64,000 nt of DNA from Vicinamibacterales bacterium (GTDB taxonomy: Bacteria; Acidobacteriota; Vicinamibacteria; Vicinamibacterales; UBA2999): contig JAWKHS010000020.1 of assembly GCA_041394705.1 (NCBI GenBank), forward strand, positions 62,001 to 126,000, given 5' to 3'. Positions 7,738-16,370 of the stretch are shown here, piece by piece. The position numbers and the translations under genes were made by a program. The notes below the pieces were generated by a model. That model had not been told where the DNA came from. It saw only the letters and a list, made by a program, of their open reading frames with translations, and ran no database searches. Each line of letters opens with the position of its first letter. Positions within the stretch are counted from its first letter, which is position 1.

Positions 7738-9696
7738 ATGCGACGACCACGCCCGCTCGGCCTCCTCCTGGTGCTCGTCACGCTCCTCGCCGCCGGACCG
7801 GCCGCCCGGCGCGGTCTGCTCGCCCAGGGCGGCCCACCCGCCGGCGACTGGCCGTACCACGGCGGCGACGCCGGCAGCACCAAGTACTCGCCGCTCGATC
7901 GCATCACGGCGGCCAACGTCGCGACGCTTCAGGTCGCGTGGCGACGTCCCGGCGTCGATCCGGCGCTCCGCCGCGCACACCCGGACCTGGTGGTGCCCAG
8001 GAACTTCCGCGCGACGCCGCTCATGGCCGGCGGGCGGCTGTATGCGACCAATGCCCTGGGCCTGGCCGAGGCCTTCGACCCGGCCACGGGCGCCACGGTC
8101 TGGGCGCAGGCGGCGGAGGCGGGCGACCTGGGCGGCGCCGGGGCGAGCCGCGCCGTCGCGTACTGGGCGAGCCCGGAGGGCGGCCGCGTATTCGCGGTCC
8201 GCGGGCGTTACCTCTACGCGCTGGACGCACGCACGGGGCGCCCTGAGGGCGCCTTCGGCGCCGCCGGCCGCGTCGATCTCCTCGCGGGCCTTGGCGCGAA
8301 GGCGACGTCGTTCCGGTGGAGCGCGCCCGGGCCGCTCGTGGTGAAGGACGTGGTGGTCGTCGGCGGCCAGGGCTGGACCGATTCGGGGACGCAGGCCGAC
8401 ATCCCGCCGGGCGACGTGCGCGCGTACGACGTCCGCACCGGGGCGCTCCGCTGGACGTTCCACGTCATTCCGCGACCCGGCGATCCGGGCATCGAGTCCT
8501 GGGAGCAGCGCTCGTGGCGCGAGACGGGCAGTGCGAAGGCCTGGAACCTGATGAGCGCCGACGAGGAACTGGGCCTGGTCTACGTGCCGCTCAGCAGCGC
8601 CGCCAACGAGTGGTACGGCGGCCAGCGGCCGGGCGCGAACCTGTTCTCCGACAGCCTGGTCTGCCTCGACGCGGGCACGGGCGCGCTCAAGTGGCACTAC
8701 CAGACCGTGCACCACGACCTGTGGGACTACGACAACCCGACGGCGCCCGTCCTGGCCGACATCACCGTGGACGGCCGCCGCATCAAGGCCGTGGTGCAGG
8801 TGACGAAGCAGGCCTTCGCGTTCGTCTTCGACCGCGTCACCGGCCGGCCGGTCTGGCCGATCGAGGAGCGGCCCGTGCCGACGTCCACCGTTCCCGGCGA
8901 GTGGACGGCGCCCACGCAGCCCTTCCCCACGCGGCCCGCGCCCTTCGACCGGCAGGGCCTCACCGACGACGACCTCATCGATTTCACCCCGGAGCTGAAG
9001 GCCGAGGCCCGTGAGATCGTGAAGCAGTGGACCATCGGGCCCATGTTCACGCCGCCCACGCTGGAAGGCACGGCGCCGGGCGACAAGAAGGGGACGATGT
9101 ACCTGCCCGGCTGGGTCGGAGGCGCGAACTGGGGCGGCGCGGCGCTGGATCCCGAGACGGGGGTCCTCTACGTGCCGTCGGTCACCTTCCCCTGGCTCGG
9201 CGCGCTCGTGAAGGGCTCGGGCCGCTTCACGTACCAGCAGACGCGCAAGCGCCTCGACCGTGAGCCCGGTCCGGGACCGCGCGGGTTGCCGATCACGAAG
9301 CCGCCGTACGGCCGCGTGACGGCCATCGACCTGAACACGGGCGATCACGTCTGGATGGCCGCCAACGGCGACGGCCCGCGGGATCATCCTGCACTGCGCG
9401 ATCTACACCTGCCGCCGCTCGGCCAGCCCGGACGCGCGGCGCCGCTCCTGACCAGGACGCTGCTCTTCGTCACCGAGGGCAGCCCCGTGGGCCTCAGCAT
9501 CCCGCCTGGCGGCGGCGGCCCGCGCCTCAGGGCCTTCGACAAGGCGACAGGCCGCGTCGTGGCCGAGATTCCCCTGCCGGCAGGCGCCACCGGCGCGCCG
9601 ATGACCTACCTGCACGAGGGCCGGCAGTACATCGTGGTAGCGGTGGCCGACGAGGATCACGATCCGGAGATCGTGGCGCTCGCGCTGCCGTCCTGA
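7738..9696 (+). CDS. Secreted PQQ-dependent dehydrogenase (glucose dehydrogenase-like)
   Basis: A 652-residue quinoprotein with a signal peptide (LGLLLVLVTLLAAGPAA) and an eight-bladed propeller. The N-terminal DWPYHGGDAGSTKYSPLDRIT motif, repeated blade motifs (ALDARTGRPEGAFG, VFDRVTGRPVWPIEE) and HHDLWDYDNPTAPVL are those of PQQ glucose/polyol-type dehydrogenases. It would oxidise a sugar or alcohol in the periplasm and pass electrons to quinone or a cytochrome. The membrane domain of classical Gcd is absent, so this is the soluble type. No PQQ biosynthesis gene is in the window. It converges on the acetamidase gene. Confidence 0.85.
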   Translation: MRRPRPLGLLLVLVTLLAAGPAARRGLLAQGGPPAGDWPYHGGDAGSTKYSPLDRITAANVATLQVAWRRPGVDPALRRAHPDLVVPRNFRATPLMAGGRLYATNALGLAEAFDPATGATVWAQAAEAGDLGGAGASRAVAYWASPEGGRVFAVRGRYLYALDARTGRPEGAFGAAGRVDLLAGLGAKATSFRWSAPGPLVVKDVVVVGGQGWTDSGTQADIPPGDVRAYDVRTGALRWTFHVIPRPGDPGIESWEQRSWRETGSAKAWNLMSADEELGLVYVPLSSAANEWYGGQRPGANLFSDSLVCLDAGTGALKWHYQTVHHDLWDYDNPTAPVLADITVDGRRIKAVVQVTKQAFAFVFDRVTGRPVWPIEERPVPTSTVPGEWTAPTQPFPTRPAPFDRQGLTDDDLIDFTPELKAEAREIVKQWTIGPMFTPPTLEGTAPGDKKGTMYLPGWVGGANWGGAALDPETGVLYVPSVTFPWLGALVKGSGRFTYQQTRKRLDREPGPGPRGLPITKPPYGRVTAIDLNTGDHVWMAANGDGPRDHPALRDLHLPPLGQPGRAAPLLTRTLLFVTEGSPVGLSIPPGGGGPRLRAFDKATGRVVAEIPLPAGATGAPMTYLHEGRQYIVVAVADEDHDPEIVALALPS

Positions 9697-9707
9697 CCGC
9701 GGACGGA

Positions 9708-10727
9708 TCAGCGGAAGAGCGACTTCGCGAGCGACGCGTGGACGCCCTTGGTGGCGTCCACGGTCTGCGTGACGTGCAGGTCGGCGGCGAGCGAGGCGAG
9801 CATGTAGGCGTCGTCCCGCGACAGGCCCTTCTCGGCCACCAGGAACTCGACCATCTCGCGCACCGCCAGACGTGCGGCCTCGTCGAGGTCTTCGGAGAGG
9901 CCCATGCTGATGTAGTGGGTGGGCGTCTCGGCCCGCGGCCACTTCAGGCGCCGGCCCTTGTGGAGCCGCACTTCGATCCGGGCAGTCAGGGACGTCTCGA
10001 GCGCCGTGCCCGACACCTCCCCATGTCCCTGCAGCGCATGGCCGTCCCCGATCGACAGCAGCGCCCCGGCCACGTGCACGGGCAGGTAGAGCGTCGAGCC
10101 CGCCACGAGGTCCTTGTTGTCGAGATTGCCGCCGTGGAAGGCGGGCGCACGGCTGGAGAGCCGGCCCGTGAGCGGGGGCGGCGCGACGCCAATCGAGCCG
10201 AAGAACGGCGCCAGCGGCAGCGAGATGCCCGGCGCGAACTCCACCGACGTGGCCCCCGGGACCCAGCGCAGCAGCTTCAGCCCGGCGTACGGGAAGTCGT
10301 CGGGAATCGTGCCGCCGCCCGGCGCGAACGCATTCAGGCCGAACGTGTGGAGGTAGCCGATCGAGAGGATCCGCACCTCGAGCGCGTCGCCGGGCTCGGC
10401 CCCCTCCACGTAGATCGGCCCGGTCATCGGATGCGCACCCGGCCCGCGGTCCGTGACGGCGCTCTCGACGGTCCTCAGCGACGCCGGGATCTCGCTCTCG
10501 GCCACGCCGAGCATCCGGAGGCGCGTCAACCCGCCGGCGATCATCGTCTCGACGTCCACGCGATCGCCGGACGCCACCCGCAGCACGGGCGTCACCCGCG
10601 CGTCGTAGTAGCCCCAGTGAATCGTGGACGGCGAGACCTTCAACGCGTGGACGCGGGGCGCCTGCGCGGCGAGCGGAACGCCGGCGGCGAGCAGCAGCGG
10701 AATCCAGACGAGCGCACGTCGTGCCAT
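9708..10727 (-). CDS. Secreted acetamidase/formamidase family hydrolase
   Basis: A 339-residue FmdA_AmdA family protein. A signal peptide (ALVWIPLLLAAGVPLAAQA) precedes the fold, with STIHWGYYDA, the TGPIYVEGAEPGD motif, FHGGNLDNKDL and GDGHALQGHGEVSGTALE, the last two being hallmark metal/active-site segments of formamidases. Known members hydrolyse formamide, acetamide or short acyl amides; export here suggests an extracellular amide. ATG at 10727 is preceded by GAGGAGG; longer upstream reading enters the Kup promoter region. Confidence 0.85.
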   Translation of the reverse strand: MARRALVWIPLLLAAGVPLAAQAPRVHALKVSPSTIHWGYYDARVTPVLRVASGDRVDVETMIAGGLTRLRMLGVAESEIPASLRTVESAVTDRGPGAHPMTGPIYVEGAEPGDALEVRILSIGYLHTFGLNAFAPGGGTIPDDFPYAGLKLLRWVPGATSVEFAPGISLPLAPFFGSIGVAPPPLTGRLSSRAPAFHGGNLDNKDLVAGSTLYLPVHVAGALLSIGDGHALQGHGEVSGTALETSLTARIEVRLHKGRRLKWPRAETPTHYISMGLSEDLDEAARLAVREMVEFLVAEKGLSRDDAYMLASLAADLHVTQTVDATKGVHASLAKSLFR

Positions 10728-10874
10728 GGGCCTCCTCGGTGGCGGGCGGCCGATTGTCGCACGGCGCCCGGCGCGCAGGCGGCCGGCCCGCCGGACTTTC
10801 CGCCGGGTAACGCCAGGGCGTCCCGTTCCACGGCATACTGCGGAGTTGGCCGCCCGGTGACGGCCGCACGTCCC

Positions 10875-12740
10875 ATGACCGGCGACGAACGACGACTCGG
10901 CCCCCTCGCGCTCGGCGCCCTCGGCGTCGTCTACGGCGACATCGGCACCAGCCCGCTGTACGCCATCCGCGAGTGCTTCTTCGGCCCGCACGCCGTCGAA
11001 CCCACGGTGGACAACGTCCTCGGCGTGCTGTCCCTCATCGTGTACGCGCTCGTCGTCGTCATCTCCATCAAGTACGTCTCGGTCGTGATGCAGGCCGACA
11101 ACCGCGGCGAGGGCGGCATCCTGGCGCTGACGGCGCTGCTGCCCGGCCGCGACCCGGAGCGGCGCACGTCGGCGCTCGTGCTGCTGGGCCTCTTCGGAGC
11201 GGCCCTGCTCTACGGCGACGGCATGATCACGCCGGCCATCACCGTGCTGAGCGCGGTCGAGGGCCTGAACGCGGCCACGCCCCTCTTCGAGCCATACGTG
11301 GTGCCCGTCGCCGTCGCGATCCTCGTCGGCGTCTTCTCCATCCAACGGCACGGCACGGAGCGCGTCGGCCGGATGTTCGGCCCGATCATGCTCGTCTGGT
11401 TCGCCACGCTCGCGGCGCTCGGCGCCTCGTGGCTGTCCACCGCGCCGTTCGTGCTCGGCGCGCTCGACCCCACGCACGCCGTGCGCTTCCTGACCGCCCA
11501 CGGCTGGCACGGCGTGGTGGTCATGGGCGCCGTGTTCCTGGTGGTCACCGGCGGCGAGGCGCTGTATGCGGACATGGGCCATTTCGGCCGGCGACCGATC
11601 AGCGTGGCGTGGTTCGCCCTCGTGCTGCCGGCCCTCCTCCTGAACTACTTCGGCCAGGGCGCGCTGCTCCTGGCGCATCCCGAGGCCGCCGCCAACCCGT
11701 TCTTCGCCCTGGCGCCGCCGCGGCTTCTCATGCCCATGGTGGCGCTGGCCACGCTGGCCGCCATCATCGCGTCGCAGGCCCTCATCTCCGGCGCGTTCTC
11801 GCTGACACAGCAGGCCGTGCAGCTGGGCTACGCCCCGCGCCTCACGATCGATCACACCTCGTCGTCCGAGGCGGGCCAGATCTACTCCCCCGAGGTGAAC
11901 AAGGCGCTGATGGTCTGCACGCTGGCCGTGGTGGTGGGCTTCGGGTCCTCCGCCGCCCTGGCGGCCGCCTATGGCATCGCCGTCACGCTCACGATGATCA
12001 TCACGGCGCTGCTGCTGCACGCCGTCGCCGTGCACCGCTGGCAGTGGCCGGCCGCGGCCGCGACCGCCATGACAGGCCTGTTCCTGACCATCGACCTCAC
12101 GTTCCTGGCCGCCAACAGCGTGAAGATCGGGCAGGGCGGCTGGCTGCCGCTCGTGGTCGGCGCGGCGCTGTTCACGCTCATGACGACGTGGAAGGCCGGG
12201 CGCCGACTGGTCGCGGCACGGCTGGACGCACGGGCCGAGCCCATCGAGGCCTTCCTGGCGGGCATCCAGGCGGCGCCGCCCGTGCGCGTGCCGGGCACGG
12301 CCGTGTTCATGACGGCGCAGCCCCGCGGCACGCCGGCGGCCCTGATCCACAACCTGCGGCACAACAAGGTGCTGCACGAGCACGTGATTACGCTGCTCGT
12401 CACGACCATGCCGTGGCCGTACGTGGATACGGTCGAGCGCTGCAGCGTGCGCGCGCTCGGCTCGGGCCTCTACGCCGTGACCCTCTACTACGGCTTCATG
12501 CAGGAGGCGGACGTACCCGCCGCCCTCCGCCAGGCCGCGCTCGACGGCCTGCCGTTCGACGCCGACGACGTCACCTACTTCCTCGGCCGCGAGACGCTCA
12601 TCCGCACCGACGCGCCCGGCATGTCGGCGTGGCGGGAAGAGCTCTTCATCTTCATGGCCAAGAACGCGCGGCGCGCCACGGGATACTTCCGGCTGCCGGC
12701 CGACAAGGTCGTGGAGCTGGGCGTGCAGGTAGAGATCTAG
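10875..12740 (+). CDS. kup: Kup-type potassium uptake permease
   Basis: A 621-residue KUP/HAK/KT transporter, close to the 622 residues of Escherichia coli Kup. The N-terminal LGALGVVYGDIGTSPLYAI is diagnostic, as is GEGGILALTALL. About twelve hydrophobic segments follow, including ALLYGDGMITPAITVLSAVEG, and a hydrophilic C-terminal domain ends at VVELGVQVEI. It imports potassium with protons across the inner membrane. The start is set by homology. A G-rich array begins 2 nt after the stop codon. Confidence 0.95.
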   Translation: MTGDERRLGPLALGALGVVYGDIGTSPLYAIRECFFGPHAVEPTVDNVLGVLSLIVYALVVVISIKYVSVVMQADNRGEGGILALTALLPGRDPERRTSALVLLGLFGAALLYGDGMITPAITVLSAVEGLNAATPLFEPYVVPVAVAILVGVFSIQRHGTERVGRMFGPIMLVWFATLAALGASWLSTAPFVLGALDPTHAVRFLTAHGWHGVVVMGAVFLVVTGGEALYADMGHFGRRPISVAWFALVLPALLLNYFGQGALLLAHPEAAANPFFALAPPRLLMPMVALATLAAIIASQALISGAFSLTQQAVQLGYAPRLTIDHTSSSEAGQIYSPEVNKALMVCTLAVVVGFGSSAALAAAYGIAVTLTMIITALLLHAVAVHRWQWPAAAATAMTGLFLTIDLTFLAANSVKIGQGGWLPLVVGAALFTLMTTWKAGRRLVAARLDARAEPIEAFLAGIQAAPPVRVPGTAVFMTAQPRGTPAALIHNLRHNKVLHEHVITLLVTTMPWPYVDTVERCSVRALGSGLYAVTLYYGFMQEADVPAALRQAALDGLPFDADDVTYFLGRETLIRTDAPGMSAWREELFIFMAKNARRATGYFRLPADKVVELGVQVEI

Positions 12741-12741
12741 C

Positions 12742-12773
12742 GGGGCCCGGGGCTCGGGGCTCGGGGCTCGGGT
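12742..12773. repeat. Intergenic G-rich array (GGGGCTC units), G-quadruplex potential
   Basis: Four G4 runs and a final G3 run are spaced by CCC or CTC, so the plus strand could form an intramolecular G-quadruplex. The array starts 2 nt after kup. Confidence 0.7.
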
Positions 12774-12785
12774 CTGAGTTCTACA

Positions 12786-12852
12786 CTGTCCCGCTGTCCC
12801 GCTGTCCCGCTGTCTCGCTGTTCCGCTGTTCCGCTGTCTCGCCGTCACGCTG
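12786..12852. repeat. Octamer tandem array, consensus CTGTCCCG, eight units
   Basis: Eight head-to-tail units: CTGTCCCG three times, CTGTCTCG, CTGTTCCG twice, CTGTCTCG, then CCGTCACG and a partial CTG. Variation is confined to units four to eight. It follows the G-rich array after 12 nt, an order repeated at 57180-57244 and 63951-63988. Confidence 0.8.
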
Positions 12853-12856
12853 ACGG
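12842..12856. terminator. Terminator-like hairpin between convergent genes
   Basis: CCGTCA (12842-12847) and TGACGG (12851-12856) form a perfect stem with a CGC loop, between the ends of kup and the minus-strand small membrane protein. It uses the last octamer of the array as its left arm. Confidence 0.35.
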
Positions 12857-12873
12857 AGCGGCGGCCGTGTGGG

Positions 12874-12993
12874 TCACGGCTTGCGGCGGCGCTTGGTCGT
12901 CTTTCGCTGGCGCAGGGCTTCGCCGAGAAGCCACGAGACGAAGAGGACGGCCATCACCAGCAGGAGCACGACCAGGAGGGGCCGGGTCGCCAT
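12874..12993 (-). CDS. 39-residue single-pass membrane protein after the symporter
   Basis: Starts 5 nt after the symporter stop codon in the same direction and encodes MATRPLLVVLLLVMAVLFVS, then WLLGEALRQRKTTKRRRKP: one hydrophobic helix and a strongly basic tail, which predicts a cytoplasmic C-terminus. No family is recognised. Tight spacing suggests co-translation with the symporter and perhaps an accessory role, which is inference. Confidence 0.55.
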   Translation of the reverse strand: MATRPLLVVLLLVMAVLFVSWLLGEALRQRKTTKRRRKP

Positions 12994-12998
12994 CGCGA

Positions 12999-14702
12999 TC
13001 AGGCTCCCGTCGGCTCCTGGCGCCCGCCGGTCGCGGCGCTGACCACGACGCCCACGACGCACACGGCGATGGCGCCGACAGCATTCAGCCAGAGGTACTC
13101 GACCCGGGTCTGGGTGGCGAAGTACCACACGGCGGCCATGCCGCCCAGCAGGCCGGCGAACGCCCCGTGGCCGTTGGTCTTCTTGAAGGCGAGCGCCAGG
13201 ATGAACACGCCCAGGAGCGAGCCGTAGAAGTAGGAGCCAAAGCGGTTCACCACCTCGATGAGCGATCCGAGGTTGGCCGCGTAGATGGCGACGACGCTCG
13301 CGAACAGGCCCCAGAATCCCGTGGCCAGGCGCGAGACGAGCAGCAACTGGGACTCGGGCGCGTCGGCGGCCACCCAGCGGCGGTAGAAGTCGATGACGCT
13401 GGCCGTCGAGAGCGAGGCGAGCTCGGCCGAGATCGTGGACATGGCCGCCGCCAGGATCGCCGCGATCAGCAGGCCCACCAGGCCGATCGGCATCTGCGCG
13501 AGGACGAAGGTCGGGAACACGAAGTTGACGTCGTTGTAGGCGGCGTCCCCGGTGACGTCCTTCACGATGGCCACCGCGTCGGCACGGGCCGCCCGCATGT
13601 CGGCGCCGGCGCGCCGGAACGCGTCGGCGTACTCGGCCTGCCCGGCGGCATCGCCCTCACGGTGGGTCCGGGCCAGGTTCGCGCCAGCCTCGCGCTGGGC
13701 CTCGAACGCCGCCGAGAAGCGCCCTTCGGCCGCCTGGTAGTCGGCGGCCCGCGGACTGGCCTGCACCTGGCCGTCGTGCACGGCGTTGAAGAGCATCGGA
13801 GGCTTCGTGAACACGAAGAACACGAACATCAGCACGCCCACGAGGAGCACCAGCGCCTGGAGCGGAATCTTCCAGTAGGCGCTCACGAGGAGGGACGTGC
13901 GCGCCTCGTCGACCGAGCGCGCGGTGAGGTAGCGCTGCACCTGGCTCTGGTCGGTGCCGAAGTACGACAGGAACAGGAAGATCGCGCCGATCGTCCCGGA
14001 CCAGAACGTGTAGCGATCGGTGAAGTCGAGACGGAAGTCGAACGTCTGCATGCGGCCGGTGGCGCCGGCCAGGTGCAGCGCATCGCCCAGGCCCACGCCG
14101 TCGGGCAGGCCCAGGACCAGCACGACCACGGCCGCCGCCAGGCCGCCCACGATCAGCACCATCTGCTTCACGTCGGTCCAGGCCACGGCCTCGACGCCTC
14201 CGAACATCGTGTAGAGCGCGGTCGGCAGCGAGATGAGCAGGCACGTGTTCGTGACGGTCAGTCCCAGGACGACGCTCAGGACCACGGCCGGCGCCGAGAT
14301 CACGGCGCCCGTGGCGAGCGCGCGGGACACGAGGAAGAGGAACGCCGTGAGCGCGCGCGTCTTGGCGTCGAACCGGCCCTCCAGGTACTCGTACGCCGTG
14401 TAGACGCGGGCGTTGTGGAAGAACGGCACGAGCGTGACCGACAGGACGATCATCGCCAGCGGCAGCGCGTAGTAGAACTGCAGGAAGCGCATGCCCTCGG
14501 CGTAGCCCTGTCCGGTCGTGCCGATCATGGTGATGGCCGAGAGCTGCGTCGCCATCACCGAGAGACCGACCGCCCACCACGGCAGGCGCCGGCCCGCCAG
14601 CAGGTAGCCTTCGAGCCCCTTCGAATCGCGCGTCCGGCGCAGGCCGTCCCAGACGATCCAGCCGAGGTAGGCGGCGATGATGGCCCAATCGATGTACGAC
14701 AT
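12999..14702 (-). CDS. Sodium:solute symporter (SSS family)
   Basis: A 567-residue SSS transporter with about 13 transmembrane segments. It begins MSYIDWAIIAAYLGWIVWDG, followed by the family motif GRRLPWWAVGLSVMATQLSAIT, YEYLEGRFDAKTR and MFGGVEAVAWTDVKQ. A hydrophilic insertion (about residues 290-380, QAEYADAFRRAGADM region) is longer than in PutP. Substrates in this family are sugars, amino acids or carboxylates; none can be assigned. It lies downstream of the ArgH-like gene and a 31-residue peptide and upstream of a 39-residue membrane protein, all minus strand, so its substrate may be related to the lyase. Confidence 0.88.
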   Translation of the reverse strand: MSYIDWAIIAAYLGWIVWDGLRRTRDSKGLEGYLLAGRRLPWWAVGLSVMATQLSAITMIGTTGQGYAEGMRFLQFYYALPLAMIVLSVTLVPFFHNARVYTAYEYLEGRFDAKTRALTAFLFLVSRALATGAVISAPAVVLSVVLGLTVTNTCLLISLPTALYTMFGGVEAVAWTDVKQMVLIVGGLAAAVVVLVLGLPDGVGLGDALHLAGATGRMQTFDFRLDFTDRYTFWSGTIGAIFLFLSYFGTDQSQVQRYLTARSVDEARTSLLVSAYWKIPLQALVLLVGVLMFVFFVFTKPPMLFNAVHDGQVQASPRAADYQAAEGRFSAAFEAQREAGANLARTHREGDAAGQAEYADAFRRAGADMRAARADAVAIVKDVTGDAAYNDVNFVFPTFVLAQMPIGLVGLLIAAILAAAMSTISAELASLSTASVIDFYRRWVAADAPESQLLLVSRLATGFWGLFASVVAIYAANLGSLIEVVNRFGSYFYGSLLGVFILALAFKKTNGHGAFAGLLGGMAAVWYFATQTRVEYLWLNAVGAIAVCVVGVVVSAATGGRQEPTGA

Positions 14703-14703
14703 G

Positions 14704-14732
14704 CGGGGCTCGGGGCTCGGGGCTCGGGCCCG
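14704..14732. repeat. Intergenic G-rich array next to the symporter start
   Basis: Three GGGGCTC units followed by GGGCCCGGG begin 1 nt outside the symporter ATG. G-rich on the plus strand, so the symporter mRNA leader would be C-rich. Confidence 0.65.
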
Positions 14733-14760
14733 GGCAGCGCCCGGGTCACGGCGCGCGCCC

Positions 14761-14856
14761 CTAGGGCGTGAAGTACTCCTGGACGGCGTACAACGCCAGC
14801 AGGACGGCGACCCAGACGCCGAGCACCTTCAGGTAGCGGGCCTGGACGTCGATCAC
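14761..14856 (-). CDS. 31-residue membrane peptide translationally coupled to the ArgH-like lyase
   Basis: GTG at 14856 overlaps the TGA of the lyase in a GTGA overlap. The product reads MIDVQARYLKVLGVWVAVLL then ALYAVQEYFTP: a short amphipathic start, one transmembrane helix and a short tail. The stop TAG is followed by about 58 nt to the symporter start. Position between the lyase and the symporter, plus the coupled overlap, argue for a real gene. No family is recognised. Confidence 0.55.
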   Translation of the reverse strand: MIDVQARYLKVLGVWVAVLLALYAVQEYFTP

Positions 14857-16307
14857 AGCCTCGCCACCTCGTCCTTCAACCGCGCGGCGGACTGGGCCAG
14901 GGCGCCTTCGCGTCCGCGCCACCACGCTTCGTCGGCCGAGAGGGCCGCGCGCGAGCGGGCGATCGCCTCGGTGGTGCGTTCGGGCGCAGGGCCGCCGAGG
15001 GTGCCGCGGACGGCGACGAAGTGCCTCGGGCAGAGCACCTGCTCCAGCGCCGCGTCGTCGTAGGTCAGGGGCGACCCGAGCACCTCGGCCGAGGCGTCGG
15101 CGAGGACGGCGGACAGGGAGGCCGTGGGATCGTCGAACCTCGCGCGCACGACCTTGCCCGCGATCCGGTGCGCCGTGGCGAAGGGCAGGCCGCGGTCACG
15201 CGCGAGCGTGTCGGCGAGCTCGGTGATGGTCGTGCCGCCCTCGCCGGCCCGGGCCGCCATCCGGTCCACGTCGAACTGCGCGTCCTCGAGGGCCGCCGCG
15301 ACGAGGGTGATGGTGCGGGTGGCGTCGCGGAACATCGAGGCGACGAGCGGCTGCAGGTCGTCCTCGGTGTCGACGATGTCGCCGAACGGCGTGTTGTGCA
15401 CGCAGGTGAGGATCGCCTGCGCCTGGCCCACCGCCTTCGAGCCCAGGGCCCGCGCGTGCTCGAGCGCGACGGGATTGCGCTTCTGCGGCATGATGCTGCT
15501 CGACTGCACGAAGCCGTCGGCGAGCCGCAGGTAGCCGAACTCCATCGTGCCCCAGAGCAGCAGGTCCTGCACGACGCGGCCGAGGCCGACCAGCGTGATG
15601 GCCGTGGCCCCCACGCTCTCGAGCAGGTAGTCGACGGTGGCGATGCTGCCGTAGGTGTTGCCGGTCGGCGCATCGAAGCCCAGCAGGTCGCTCGTCCGCT
15701 GCCGATCGATCGGGAAGCCCGTGCCGGTGATGGCGCACGCCCCGAGCGGGTTGAGATTCGTGGAGCGGAACGCCGCCTCGAGGCGCTTGGCGTCACGCTC
15801 GAGCTGCTCGATGAAGGCCAGCAGGTAGTGGGCGACCGTGGAGACCTGTGCCGGCTGGGTGTGGGTGTGCGCGCCGTAGATGGTGGCCGTGTGCTGGGCG
15901 GCCAGCGCGACCACCGCCGCGCGCAGCTGGAGCACGCCGCGCGCGAACGTCACGATGCACTCGCGCTGGCGCATCCGGTACATCGTCATCGCGATGTCGT
16001 TGCGGCTCCGGGCGGTGTGGAGGCGCCCCGCGGTCTCCTCCCCCGCCGACCGGGCGATGAGATGCTCGAGGTAGAAGAACAGGTCCTCGTAGGTGCCGTC
16101 GAAGCGCACGGTCCGGACGTCGGCCAGGGAGATGCCGTCCAGGGCCGTGCGCAGGCGGCGGGCGTCGTCGGTGGAGAGGATGCCGCGCTCCCGAAGCATG
16201 ACGAGGTGCGCGTAGTGGATGGACATCAGGGGCGCCAGCAGCAGGGTCTTGGCGTCCTCGAAGTTGTCGGTGAGTACGCTCTCGACGTACTCGGGGGCGA
16301 AGCGCAT
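14853..16307 (-). CDS. argH: Argininosuccinate lyase family protein
   Basis: A 484-residue member of the fumarase/aspartase superfamily. It has TARSRNDIAMTMYRM (the ArgH HTxRSRNDQ-type motif), THTQPAQVSTVAHYL with the catalytic histidine, NLNPLGACAITGTGFPIDR, and the superfamily signature SSIMPQKRNP with the mobile-loop serine. Canonical ArgH makes arginine and fumarate from argininosuccinate. No other arginine gene is nearby; instead it heads a unit with a membrane peptide and a sodium symporter, so a related substrate taken up by that symporter is possible. ATG 16307 has TATACT 9 nt upstream. Confidence 0.75.
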   Translation of the reverse strand: MRFAPEYVESVLTDNFEDAKTLLLAPLMSIHYAHLVMLRERGILSTDDARRLRTALDGISLADVRTVRFDGTYEDLFFYLEHLIARSAGEETAGRLHTARSRNDIAMTMYRMRQRECIVTFARGVLQLRAAVVALAAQHTATIYGAHTHTQPAQVSTVAHYLLAFIEQLERDAKRLEAAFRSTNLNPLGACAITGTGFPIDRQRTSDLLGFDAPTGNTYGSIATVDYLLESVGATAITLVGLGRVVQDLLLWGTMEFGYLRLADGFVQSSSIMPQKRNPVALEHARALGSKAVGQAQAILTCVHNTPFGDIVDTEDDLQPLVASMFRDATRTITLVAAALEDAQFDVDRMAARAGEGGTTITELADTLARDRGLPFATAHRIAGKVVRARFDDPTASLSAVLADASAEVLGSPLTYDDAALEQVLCPRHFVAVRGTLGGPAPERTTEAIARSRAALSADEAWWRGREGALAQSAARLKDEVARL

Positions 16308-16315
16308 ATTTCTGC

Positions 16316-16325
16316 CAGTATACTG
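16316..16325. promoter_or_regulatory. Palindromic CAGTATACTG giving a -10 hexamer on both strands
   Basis: The 10-bp palindrome supplies TATACT in both directions between two divergent genes. On the minus strand it lies 9 nt from the ArgH-like ATG; on the plus strand it leaves a 46-nt leader before the acylase ATG at 16371. Confidence 0.45.
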
Positions 16326-16370
16326 CCCGGACCGCGGGCGCCGGCCGGCCCGCGGCGCCTGGAGGACGCC

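Noticed and set aside
8701..8740. Lanthanide signature in the first PQQ dehydrogenase (DLWDYDNP)
   Set aside because: WDYD at this site is normal in glucose/polyol-type PQQ dehydrogenases and is not the alcohol-dehydrogenase lanthanide marker.
12742..12852. CRISPR-like array after kup
   Set aside because: Units of 7-8 nt are directly adjacent with no unique spacers, and no cas gene is in the window.
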